Source: Serilophus lunatus
Taxonomy: Eukaryota; Chordata; Aves; Passeriformes; Eurylaimidae
Direction: 5' to 3'
Assembly: GCA_013399895.1 (NCBI GenBank)
Contig: VXBA01004193.1
Location: forward strand, 749,155-813,154
Length of the DNA: 64,000 nt
The notes beneath the pieces were generated by a model, which was not told the DNA's origin, searched no databases, and saw nothing but the letters and a program-made list of their open reading frames with translations. Shown piece by piece: positions 26,750 to 38,485 of the stretch. The position numbers and the translations under genes are program-made. Position 1 is the stretch's first letter, and each line of letters starts with the position of its first letter.

Positions 26750-27065
26750 CGCGTTCCCACCTTTCCCAGTAACCCCTCACCAGTGCGGCCAGTGCCGGCG
26801 CTGTGGCCCAGAGCCACGTCCAACGCACAGGCAGAGGCGATGGTGCCGAGGGCAGCCTGCCCAAGGTGCCGTGTCCCCGGGCAGGAGGGGAGCCCCGCAG
26901 CCCCCCAAACCCAAACCCACTCCGCTCGTCTCGCAGAGCCGGGGCGGGAGCGGTGCCGCCCCACCGCCCCCGCAGCTGCGGCAGCGCGGAAAGGGGACAG
27001 ACGGGACCCCCCCCGGGCCGGGGACGCTGCTCCTCGTGCCCAAGGACATTCACGCAGCCGTGACC
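26750..27065. promoter_or_regulatory. Second intronic GC-rich island
   Basis: Dense CpG with C runs (for example a run of eight C near 27007) for about 300 bases, again without CR1 or coding similarity. The G-rich minus strand could form quadruplexes; that is inference. Confidence 0.35.
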
Positions 27066-27802
27066 ACCATCTGCTCACTGACAGCACGGGCCAGCTCGGG
27101 CTCCACCTGAACGCACATAAGGGGTCACCCACTGCTCCCTGCCCTTCCCAGTCCTGCTCCAAACACAACCTCCCCGGCGCTCCAGTCACCTCCCTAAACC
27201 ACGCATCAGGAGGAAGAGGGGTTGCTTGGTTCCTCCAATTGCTCCCAGTTTCCAGCTGCCCACAGCTCTCCTCCAGGCACAATGCCCAGTTTGACTCGTG
27301 CTCCCTCCCATCGCCCTCATCCCATCACTCCACGGGCACTCACAGGAGAGGGGCAGGCAGCAACATCCCTCCATTCCTGAGCTCCCACTCACTGCAGATC
27401 TCTTAATGCATTTCTTGGCCAAGGGTGAGGAGATTAAACACTCCATAGAAGGCGAGCTGACACAAGCTGACAGACCTGAATCTTCTGCACATGCTTAAGT
27501 GCCAGTCCTCATCACAAGGATGCTCATTTGCCAGGCTCATACCTATCACTGGGGCTGGGAGTCAATCTAAATAAAGCAAATTCACATGTTCTGATGGGTA
27601 GAGGGAGTTGCTGGGCTGTCATAAGGTTGAACTCAGCTGGCATCACTCTAAAGTGGAAGGTGCTGCAGGAATAGAAAATACAGGATTTCCAGCCTCCCAG
27701 GAGCAAGAGGAAGAGAGTTGTGCTTTGCTTGAAAGCAGCCATGCCAGGAGACAGCAGTCAGCCCCAGGCCCGTGGCTGTGAGGAGCTGGGCTGTGTAGTC
27801 AC

Positions 27803-28092
27803 AGCATCACTGAGATTGGAAAAGACCTCCAGGATCATCGAGTCCAACCTGTGACCCATCATCACCTTGTCAACCAGACCAGAGCACTGAGTTATTCCCC
27901 GAACACCTCCTGGGGCAGGGACTCCGCCACCTCCCTGGGCAGCCGATTCCAATTACCTGACCATGAAGAAATTCTTCCTAATGTCTAATCTGAACCTCCT
28001 CTGGCACAGTTTGAGGCCATGTTTGTCATCCTGTTGCTGGTTGCCTGGGAGAAGAGGCTGACACCCATCTCTGCTACAACCTCCTTTGAGAC
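27803..28092 (-). mobile_element. CR1 LINE 3'-end fragment
   Basis: An inverted copy with attggaaaagacctccagga, atcatcgagtccaacctgtg, the ctccctgggcagccgattcc box, ttcctaatgtctaatctgaa and gggagaagaggctgacaccc. Confidence 0.93.
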
Positions 28093-28357
28093 ATAAGTGC
28101 CATCCCTGTCCTCCAGGGGTGAGAGAGATCCCACAAACCCTGCACAAGCACAGACTCTCCCTCAGTGGGGAGGACCACCTGGTGCTGCTGCCTGCTGGGG
28201 CCCAGCCTTGTCAATCCCAGCCTATCCATGGGCCAGAGGTGAGTCTAGAGGAAAGCCCAGCACTTTATCTGCCTCCTCCTGCCCACCTGAGCCAGCCCAG
28301 CCAGGACACCAAATTTCACCTGACTGCACTGACACAGAGCTCAGCCACCCCACAGAA

Positions 28358-28505
28358 TCCAAGACTGGTTTGGGTTGGAAAGAACCTTAAAGACCATCTC
28401 ATTCCACGCCCTGCCATGGGCAGAGACACTTTCCACTAGACCAGGTTGCTCCAAGCTCCGTCCAACCTGGATGGCCTTGAACACTTTCAGGGATAGAGCA
28501 TCCAC
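28358..28505 (-). mobile_element. CR1 LINE 3'-end fragment
   Basis: An inverted copy with gggttggaaagaaccttaaa, ccctgccatgggcagagaca, actagaccaggttgctccaa and ccttgaacactttcagggat. It is of the same subfamily type as the copies at 40.4 and 54.3 kb, judging by the shared actagaccagg-like stretch. Confidence 0.92.
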
Positions 28506-28564
28506 TACTTCTATTCCTCTCCTTCCCTCCTACCCCCCAGTGCTTGGCTGCAAGGATTAAGATT

Positions 28565-28900
28565 CATTTCCAATGAAGTTTTCATTATTTTCTGCTCTCC
28601 TTCTTTATTCCCCAACCCATTTGCATTACAAAAAAATTAAACAAAAGCTGCTTTTTTGAATCTCCACTCATTACTCCCATTACATTTGTTAACATCATTA
28701 TCTTCAGCTGAAGATGGCAACTATTATCAAATGTTGCAGAGCTGCTGCAGACCTCTTGCTATATTACTCTGGAAAATTGCTTTAATGCTTATGCTTTTAG
28801 TGGTTTGAAAAAAACAGCTATAGCATTAGAAGCCATAAAGAAGATAAAAAAAGTGCATCATTCGATAATATGTGCGTTTTCCCCCTTTACACTGAAATAC
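28565..28900. promoter_or_regulatory. AT-rich repeat-free block with octamer motif
   Basis: Starts just after a CR1 copy and contains a perfect POU octamer ATTTGCAT at 28619-28626, an E-box (CAGCTG) near 28706 and several ATTA cores. Candidate enhancer by composition only. Confidence 0.32.
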
Positions 28901-30002
28901 AAATACACAGTGGTAATGCAGGATGCAAAAGCCTTTCCTCCTGTATATTGATCCACCACAGACCTTCCAATCTGACCCTCAGATTCACCATCTCCCTCTC
29001 CAACACTTTTCTTCAAGAAAAAGTATTATAATGAAAGCTGGGATCAAAAGGAAAACATGCCAAAGATGACACAGTTCATTTTTTCAGGATTATGGCAAAA
29101 TATTTGTGAAAAAGGAGAGACAGGGCTAATGGCTCAGGGCATAGGTGATGAATTTCTGGATTTGGAGGGGAAAGAAAGCCCTGGGGGGCTGAGCTGCCCA
29201 GGGAGCAGGGCAGGCTGAAGTGGCCCTGGCAGAGAGTGGGTGACGAGAAGGGGTCTTGTCACCCTCTTCAGAAGACACAGGCGCTCCCATGGGGAGCAGT
29301 GGGGCAGCCCAGGGATCCCATTGCTGCTCCACAAGGAAAGATGCCTGGAGTGCCAGCAGTTTTTAGGCAGGAGGGACAGGAGAGGCTTTGCCCGATTTTA
29401 AACACAGCCTGCAGAATTGAAATTTTCATTATAATTAAATGCAAACCCCTGTAACTCAGAGCTCTGGCTGCGACCTCAGGGACTGTCTGAGTCTGAGAAG
29501 GGGGTTTCTGTGGGCCCTGTTTAGAGCCAAAGAAATCCAACAGCAAAAGCCTGTTCCCACAGTGAGTCCCAACACAGTGCACAGGAGGGAACAAAGGCAT
29601 TGAATCCAGTGCCCAACAGCATCATCTCTCCCAACAGATCCAGGAGAGTCCTGTTATCTCTGTGGGGGCACTTCTGCTCCCTGCTAACACTTCAGTGGAT
29701 CTAATGACAGGGACATGTCTCAGAGTTCCAACGCCTCCTGCTTTCAACTGGAAACCAGCACAGATGACCCTCGGAGCACTGATAACATCTTTGCTCAGCT
29801 TGGCTCTGATAGCTGGAAGGGATCTTATCCAAGGAAAGAAGATTAGAAAAGAAGGAGCTAAATACAAGTGTGTGGAAGCTGCAGAGGCAAGGCTTGGGCA
29901 GGGCAAAAGGGAACTGGGATTGGGGGTTCCAAATCTCCCTTCCAAGGAAATGATGTATCTCCAGGGTCACCAGAAAACCAAAATACACAGAAGAAACATG
30001 CA

Positions 30003-30063
30003 GAAGGGTGGCGAGGCCTTGGCACGGGTTGCCCAGAGAAGCTGTGCTGCCCCATTCCAGCTC
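30003..30063 (+). mobile_element. Internal CR1 remnant
   Basis: A short match to the CR1 box ggcacgggttgcccagagaa followed by gctgtgctgcccc; both ends are lost. Confidence 0.7.
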
Positions 30064-30639
30064 TGAGGATGTGCCAGCACAGCTCAGCAGCCAGGATTGT
30101 GCTCAAATCCCACCCCACCACGGCTGGAGCTGATTTACGGGGGCCGCAGGAGAGGTCAGATCTCAATAGGCTTTCATCGATCAGTTAATTAAACTGAGGC
30201 AAAACAAACATAATGAACGTTACAATTTACAACCTCTGCCACGGGTTCAGGTGCAGCTGGAGCTGAACCCACCCATCTTCTCTCCTAACAAGCCTAGACA
30301 GTCCAGGCTTGTGAGGGAAACCAGGCACCTCTTCAGAGCGGTCAGGACGTGCAGGGGCTGCATTTCTACTCGTAGCACAAAAAGACTTCTGCTACTAGTA
30401 GCAAACTGCCAAAATTGTGGGAGCACAAAGGTGCCAAAGCCTGCCAGTAAGAAGCCAGGAGTGTGTCCCTCCCCAGACACAGCCCCAGCACGCTCAGAGG
30501 GTGGCACGTGAAGCGTGACACTAAAACGACCCGCTTTAACCATGCACGAATGCAAAACTCACACAAGCCTGTGCTCCAAGTTCACGCTTGGCCACGCAGC
30601 CCACGAGACCCACACAAAGAGATTGAAATTATCACTGTG

Positions 30640-30820
30640 TTTTCCATCAGGCTCCCGGTGTTGATTTAAGCTGCCCAAACAAATAATTACGGTCTTATCT
30701 CCATCACGCAGCAGCATTAGCCACAATTCATCATTTTTAGGTTGTTTCGGACATTGTGCATATACGGATAAATAAAGAAGAAATTCAGCCGTTCACATTT
30801 CCTAGGGCCTGGCATTGTAA
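30640..30820. promoter_or_regulatory. AT-rich repeat-free block, candidate conserved element
   Basis: A complex, non-repetitive sequence with ATTA cores (cagcattagccac, aataattac). No coding or repeat explanation was seen. Confidence 0.25.
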
Positions 30821-32624
30821 CGTGCCAACATGGTGCAGATGGGCATTCGGTTAATTCTCCAAAGAAGTCCTCTCTGCAGAAAAGAGAAGCACGTGTGCGT
30901 TCTTAACAGCTTCTGGAATGAGAAGATCAGATGTGCAGCGCTGAGGTGCAGAAGTGATGCTCAACAGGGGCACACATGGATCTGGGCCATATCTCTGGGC
31001 CATGGCCCTCAGCTCCTTTCCTTCCCCAACCTTCAGGCAGGAGATCCCCCTACCAAATTTCCAGCAGATGTTACGCAGCTGCAAACTGGAGTCTGTGCCC
31101 TCAGCACCCAGAGCCCTGTGGCTGTGCTGGCTGGCAGGGAAGAATCCTGACACAGGCACTCCAAGACCTGGCCCACCACCAGGCTCACCCGGAGAGCCGG
31201 GACGGAGTTAACTATAACTCACATGCAATCCCTAGATAAGACATGACAGGTTATGCCAGAGCTCTGCCAAGAAAGATCAGGGAGATGATTATGAAGTTAA
31301 TTCTTGACACCGTCAGCGCGTGTTGTACATCTATTGTATGCAATAGCCATAGCTCTTGTTTAAACAACGGGACGTGCCAGGATGTCGGATCGATTATACA
31401 ATAACTGTGTGGAAGCTGGCCAAGAGGCAGAGTGAGTTCACCTGAGGAAGCCAACAATCACCTCCCTGGGAGGAGCCGTGTGGCTCACACCCCAAACCAA
31501 GCTGGGCACCCACCAGCCACTCAGGGATCATCAGCTCTCACCCAGGGGATGCCTCCTAAGTCCTGCTTCTGGTGAACACTCACGCCTTTGTGCAGCTTTG
31601 CTACTGGGACACGGATGAGTGTGAAACAAGATGCAGAAAACATCAATGTGAAACCGCAGCGCTAAACGACACGGCAATGCCAGGCACCCGTCAGCACTGA
31701 GCTCCCAGGACAACTCTGCACACAAAACACACGAGCTGTGAGTCAAACGGACATTAAATGACACCCGAGGAGCATCTCCAGTGGTGGCAGCAGCTTCCGC
31801 AGCCGGCAGCACGCTGTTCCTCCCTGATGCAAATGAGATCTGGGTTGTGGCAGAAGCAGCTACAAGTAATCAGTCAGGGGCTGAAGCAGGGTCCGGTGAA
31901 TGCAGAGCGATGACCAGCACGGAGTTTTCATTTCAGCCACGCTCAAAACTCCCTGGCAATGGGGAAACACAGATCCATCCTTCCCCCTGACAACACACAG
32001 AAGGTCTCAGTGTCCACACAGGCATTTCTTTCTCAGATCCATGACAGCATTTACAGCCCCCCACAGTGCCCACTGCCAAGCTCCAGGCTGGCTCAGGCAA
32101 GAGAAACTACTTCTGCACAAGCCAAGGCTGAGTCTGCCTTTGAGCGATACCCTGCACTGGGGCTGTCCAGCACAGAGTGAAAAACAGCTGCAGGAGAAGC
32201 TGGTGAGGGGTGACAGAACCCAAACAGGGACCCAGCTGGTTGTGACATGCTCAGCCACGATAATTTATGGTTTTAAAGCTTTCAGTGGAAAGACCCAGAA
32301 CAGACAACGGAGGCTCTGGAAAGGAATATTAAACACTGCAGAAATAAAAGGTATTGCTCAAGAGAAAACATAACAAGGCTGAAACCCAGCGTGGTGCAGC
32401 CTTCAGATGAAATGGAGATGAGCTGCGAATGAATTGCTCCCTCTTAAGGGAATTTCTGGCTTTTTAAGGAGGGAGGGCACACCCGTCCTTCCCGGCCTCA
32501 GCTGAATGGATGCTCTCCAGGGTTGGAGTAGCAGCACGCAGAAGTTCTCTGTCTTACCATGCCACGGAATACAGCTCCCACCTGGGCCCTACCATCATCT
32601 CAACCAGGAGAGCCAGCTAGGCAC

Positions 32625-32906
32625 CCATTCCAACCTGGGAAAGGTCATTATGCAGAGGCTGGTGCCCCAAGAGCACAGCCAGGGGAGGGTTAGGTTGGAT
32701 ATTAGGAAATGGTTCTTCCCCCAAGAGGGTGGTTGGGCACTGAACAGGTTCCTCAGGGAAGTGGTCACGGCCCCAAGGCTGCCAGAGCTCCAGGAGGGTT
32801 TGGACCACACTCTCAAGGACAGGATGGGATTCTTGGGGTATCCTGTGCAGGGCCAGAAGTTGGATGATCCTTGTAGGTCCCTTCCAGCTCAGGTTATTCT
32901 GTGATG
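32625..32906 (+). mobile_element. CR1 LINE 3'-end fragment
   Basis: Shows gggttaggttggatattagg, the aagagggtggttgggcactg box, agctccaggagggtttggac, ttgtaggtcccttccagctc and terminal ttctgtgat. Confidence 0.92.
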
Positions 32907-35504
32907 CCCCATTTCTCCCCCAGCCCTGCGCAGGGTCCTGCTCTTCCCCCAGCCCTTCCATACATCCTAGCTCTCAGTGCCACGTGGTTGCATGAGAATC
33001 TCAGTTTCCAGTTAAAAATAACACCAGTTTCTAGCCCTCAAAGGTGCAGAAAAACGTGACCTCTAAAAATCCCGAAACTGAAAGGCAAAGCAAATGAGTC
33101 CCAAATTTGTCTACACTATAAACGTCAATTTCTTTTTGAAAGAAATGAATGTTTTTGATGAATGTTTTCTTGAATGCCTGCTTTTGGCAGTGCTGCCATC
33201 TGTGAAAAATCTCTGCCACGCTCGCTATTAAGATTTCATTTCCAAGAAGAGCTCATAGCTGCTTTAATAAATGGTTAAAAGATTGTCAGGAGTCCAAAGG
33301 GCCAGCAGCTTGTTTACCACAAGTGGCTTCTGTCACCAAGTAAAGCACCTTTGACTGATAAGCTTAGAGCCCGCCAGACCACATGCAGCTTCCTCACAGC
33401 CCTCTAACAAGCGACACTTTCAGAAGCACTTTAGCTATGTCGGGCACTTAGGAACCTAATCCCTATCGACTCTGAATGAGATTTACAGTCCTGAATGGCC
33501 AGCTCCATTGGGAGAGGTCCCTGGGTCATGCCGAGCCTTGCAGAGGTTTCACTCAATCTCCCCCAGTCATATATTGGCTTTTTAATACCATTCATCAACA
33601 AAAATCACAAACCCTCACCCTGCTGAGCCCCTGGCTGAGCCCCCGGTGTGGGCTCTGGGCTCTGCAGCAGCAGCCACAGCACCAGGCACTGCCAAAACCC
33701 TCCAGAAGGGGCTGAGGGCACATCCAACAGCCCCAGCCCGGGCTGTGCCCACCAGCCTGGCACTGGGGAGCCCCTGCGGACAGTGGGGTGGCTCAGAGCA
33801 GCCCAACCCACTTTCAGGCTGCAAACCCCCTGGTCTAACGTGTCAGAGATTAGATGGCAAAGGGCAGCAATCTGAGGAGCCTCCCCCCAGCGTGTCAGCA
33901 CCAAGGCTCCACAGCTTATGAAATGGAGTCCTGAAATGGCTGGTGTATTTGTAGATCCTGTGCGTGACTGAATCAAGAGGAACAATAAGATCTTTTTCCA
34001 GATTCGGCAAACATCAGTATAATAAAAAAAATTAATTATATGCTTGAACACATGCACCAGAGCAATGCCCTGTATTTTCTCCTAATTGTTCTCCAAGCCT
34101 TACAGAGCCACATTTAAATAAAAATGAAGCAGTTATTTAAACCGCAATTAAAGATGGAGCAATTTATTTTTAAACTTGAACTATCATCAGCAGAGCAGGA
34201 GAGGAGGAAGGGGGGGCTGCCCTGGGACCCTCAGTGCCACTTGAGCCACAGTGCCAGGTGCCCCAAGAAGGAAAGTGAAGGCACAGTGAACACACTCTCA
34301 CCAGCCCCTCTAAGGACTGCAGGCTGTATCCCATTCCATGCCCTGTCCCACAGCTGCTCCTCACTGGAACAGACCACAAAACCTGTGAGCCCTCTGCCCC
34401 AGCCCAGTGACCCCAGTGCCATTACAGGGAGGAAGAGGATTTGGGTTGTAACCCTTGGGAAGGTTTCGCCCTCACTCCATAGCCAGGGTCAGCTCTTCCC
34501 AACCCAAAGGGAGAGCACCAGGGCCAGGCTGTGGATGCTTTGGGAAGTATCTGCACCACTGGGCTCATTTTCTTCCAAACAGGTGCCTGTCACCCCAACC
34601 CCAGGTTCTCCCCCCAAAATCCATCCCTGGGAAGCCCTCCCAGGGGACTCAGCCCTGCCTGCCCCAGAGAGGTGACCACTCAACAGAGTCCTGCACCTGG
34701 AGCAGGGAGCGTCCTCGACAGAAAGAGGCTGCTGGGAGAGGGCTGGGGAGGGAGGAAAAGCAGCAACCACAACAAAAACCCACCCTCTCTTTTCATAAGA
34801 CAGCAGAATTTATCAGCCTGCAGCCCTTCACATCTGTCTCCTCATACAAAATGAAAGAGGCTTTGAAAAACAGAGGAGATGAAATAAAGCCGTCTGTGTG
34901 AGGAAGCTGGCATCTCTGCCACTGTCACTGTCACCATGGCAGGAATAATGACCGGGATTGTTCCTGCATCTGTGGATGTGCGCGGGTGCACGGGGAGGAG
35001 GGGGAGGAAAACACACACCCAACACCACCACCAGCAGCAGCATCCCCCTGCCCACAGGCATCCCAACCCTGCCCTGCCCACCTGGGATGGGCTGGACACG
35101 CACATCTCGCCCTCCCAGCGGGCACATCAGTGCTGGTGGCACAAAGATGTGATGACTTCAGCTCTGCTACACACAGCACCAGTTCCTCTCCGTCCACAGC
35201 CCAGCACAGGCCCCAGGGGCAGGTGGCTCAAGCTCACAAAAACACGTGGTTTGAGCAAAGGCTTGACCTGTACAGCTCTAACACCACTTGGCTTTGCTGT
35301 AGCAATTACTGCTGGGTAGGCATTGCTCCCAGGGGAGACCCCGGGGGAGCAGGACAGGAGCCAGCAACATCTTCACTCCATTAGATGACATTTAAATGGA
35401 GGTATAAAAGGAGAAAGATTGGTGTTGGGTGGAGAACTTGGATATGCCAGCAAAACCATTTCTCAGAGCTGGCTTTGGCATTTTCTTGGGATGATTCTTG
35501 TGGC

Positions 35505-35600
35505 TGTCCTGTGCAGGGCCAGGAGCTGGACTGATGACCCTCGTGGGTCTCTGCCAACTCAGGATGTCCTATGATTCTGTCCTATTCTATGATTGTCAAA
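35505..35600 (+). mobile_element. CR1 LINE 3' terminus
   Basis: Reads ctgtgcagggccaggagctg, gactgatgaccctcgtgggt and a terminal cctatgattctgtcctattc with a repeated attctatgatt-type end. Confidence 0.87.
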
Positions 35601-36824
35601 GGGATTTTGGTGCGTTCCAAGCCCATCAGGCTGGTAGGAGCCTGCAGAGTGCTCTAAGCAGAGGAGTGGCTTCCAAGGACCCCCCCAAGCAAGGTGGTCC
35701 CTGGCTAAATATGGGCTGCATCCCCCATAGGAAGCCCCCCGAGCCCCAGCTGGGCTGCAGCTCCATGCCAACATCCACACCATCCTGCCCAGCACATGGA
35801 GTGGTGACCACAGCCTCAGCTTAAGCTGCTCCAGTGCCTTACAGAAACTCACCCCCACCCCAAGGATTTAAGCTCTCCTTCAGCAGGAATGTCTTTAAAA
35901 CGCACAAAAGCATTAGCATTTAGCATGTGCCTTCTGAACAGGGAGACAAGACTACTGCCCTTATAATTCAGCAAGGACCTGGATCCTCCAGACTCGGTTC
36001 TGCAGGCAGGCAGGAGCAGTGGTGGGTTCAGCAAGGTGCAGAAGGCACGTTTAGCACCAGGTTTCATCATACAGCTCAGCTCTGCTGTGAGCTGTGCCCC
36101 ATAACCTCCTCTGAGGGCTGGTGCTCAGCAGAGAATCCTCTTACATGGGTATGTGGCACACAGTCCAAGGGTCTCTGAGCTCCTCAAGAGAAGCCCAGAC
36201 ACCCGGTAAGGTCAGGAAAACGTCACCACGGGAAGTTAATCAGCAGTTAATGCACCTCCAATCCCCTCCTGCCCAGGTCACTCCCCTTCCCCACATGCCA
36301 CCAGAGGGGTGCTCCAGGGGACTTCCCTCTTGTTCCCCACTTCTTTGCCATTTCCTGTAAAATATCAATGTGCAATTCAGAGTGTGAAAAGAATGATGCA
36401 TCCCAGCACACAGAGTCACCCTGGGCCTCAGGAGAGCCCAGCCACCCGTCCTGCTGGCTGCCACCAGACCCTTCCTCCCTGCAGCTCATCTGGCTGATCT
36501 CTTCCTCCTCCTGCTCACTGCACTCCAGGAAGAGATTTACAGCCCATCTGCCTCATATGGAATTTCTAACCCCTCAGCCGTCCATCCTGCCCTCTACCTG
36601 CCATTCATCCCTTCCCTACAGGACAACTGCTGCTCAGGGTGGCCAAAGATTCACACTTAGAGGTGCAGCGAGGGATAGCAGCTCCAGGAATGGCCACTTA
36701 ATGCCTTGGAGCTTGCCATCCCACACTGGGCTTGGGGCAGGGATGAGGGCATGATGTGGGACAGGGATGCCACGTGCAAAATCAACAGCCCCTCTCCTCC
36801 AAAACCCTCCACATCCAGCAAGAT

Positions 36825-36960
36825 CCCGGCGCAGGGTGCCCAGAGAAGCTGTGGCCAGGTTGGAGCCCCCTGGGATAGTGAGAGATGTCCCTGCCCAGGG
36901 CAGGGAGGTGGAGGTGGATGATCTTTAAGGTCCCTTCTAAACCAAACCATTCCATGGCTC
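36825..36960 (+). mobile_element. CR1 LINE 3'-end fragment
   Basis: The gcgcagggtgcccagagaag box is followed by tggatgatctttaaggtccc and ttctaaaccaaaccattcca. Confidence 0.87.
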
Positions 36961-37294
36961 CTTGCTCTGCTCTCAGCCCATAGCTTTCCTCTCCTGTAGA
37001 AGCTGCACAAGCTGCCAACAAAACCACAGCTTTGGTTCAGGACAGCCCGAGCTCAGAGTCAGCAAATCTCCATCGGAGTCCTGCTGCATGAGAGCCTGCA
37101 AAATCAGGGCACCAGGAGCACGTGGGGACACAGGGACCAGGGTGGCCACCTCAGCTGCTCAGCGGCCCCGGCAGAGCCCGGGCTGTTCACAGAATCCTGT
37201 TTATTTGTTGTGGTCCCTCCGTGTGCCGTGTGTGCGTGCGAGAGATTGTCTCCAACGTGACTCTGCATTATCAGGGCTATAATGAGTCCTTGTT

Positions 37295-37560
37295 AAAGTG
37301 GATTTGATGGAATAATTATATTCCAAAAAAACCTGCGGGAAAGCGCTCTCCCCTCTTAAAGGGCAGGATCATCAAACGTTCTCGCCACATTATTTGCAGT
37401 CACACCTTCTGCTGCATCTGCTCCTTTTAAAATCTCTAACTCCAATCTGATCTGAATATATAAATCTGAATTATCACAGCAAAAGGAGATGTGCTCACAC
37501 CTTTTTTTATCTGTTGCCATGGCGATTAGATAAAATTCACGCCAAGTCTCTGGGGAAGGA
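37295..37560. promoter_or_regulatory. AT-rich block with RFX X-box-like motif and inverted repeat
   Basis: Contains an inverted repeat with 7-base arms (TGGAATA, loop ATTA, TATTCCA) at 37308-37325. It also has GTTGCCATGGCGAT at 37513-37526, which matches 12 of 14 positions of the RFX X-box palindrome. No repeat match. Function is inferred. Confidence 0.33.
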
Positions 37561-38470
37561 TGAAATGATTTCAGACAGAATCTCACCCCACTTGGTGAGA
37601 ATAACGCCTGGAGCTACTTCCCTCTGTAACAGGTCTGGGCACATGTCGAAGCCAGAGAGGGTGGCAAGGAGTGGGGGAGAAGCCAGGACACCTTTAGAGA
37701 TCTCGAGGTCGACAGAAGAAAAGGTTTTGCAGCACCCCCAGACAGGGTAGGACAGGACAACGCTCGCTCCGATCACATCAGGCGGCTCCGGGCTGCGAGT
37801 CCACCCATCCCAGGCAGGAGTGACAAAATCCAGTTGAAAAGGCCAGCTCTTGGCCAGCCTTCTGCCCAGTGGTCACAGCTGCCTGTGTGGATGGCTCCCT
37901 GCACAGCCTGGAGGGAGCAGGGCAGGCAGAGGCAGCCCAGGCTCCCTCCTCTCCACGGGAAGCAGCAGGTCACTGCCGCCAGCCCCGTGCTCAGCCACGG
38001 GGCACAGCGGGCACAGGGCAGCAGGGTGGCCTCATGCCTGGCACACTCAGACCTGCAGCCTCCTGCTTTAATATCCCGCAATCAGGCCAAACCAAACCAC
38101 ACCACCAACAGCTGGACATGACCCTCAGTAACTTCTCTCTATGCCCAAACCTCTCCATCATGACAAACACACAAACAAGGGCAGCCTTTCGCCTCACCGT
38201 GTTTATCTGTCCCAGCTTCCAGCTTTTCTGCAGTAACAGGAGACTGATGTCGCCCAGAACAAGCCTATTGACACAAGGACAATGCCTAATTATCCAGGTC
38301 CTGGTTCTTCTGCCCCTTGGATCATCCCTCTGTGCCCCGTGGCACGCAGCACCCGGCTGGGAGGGAATGCTGTGCCCATAAATCCAGCCTCATGCCTTAT
38401 CCCAGGACTCACCACATCCTGGGATGGATTGCAATGGGATTTGCGTGTGGTTCCATTTCTGCTATTTCAG

Positions 38471-38485
38471 AAAAAAAAAAAAAAA
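38471..38485. repeat. Poly(A) tract, 15 bases
   Basis: An uninterrupted A run in intron 3. Confidence 0.9.
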
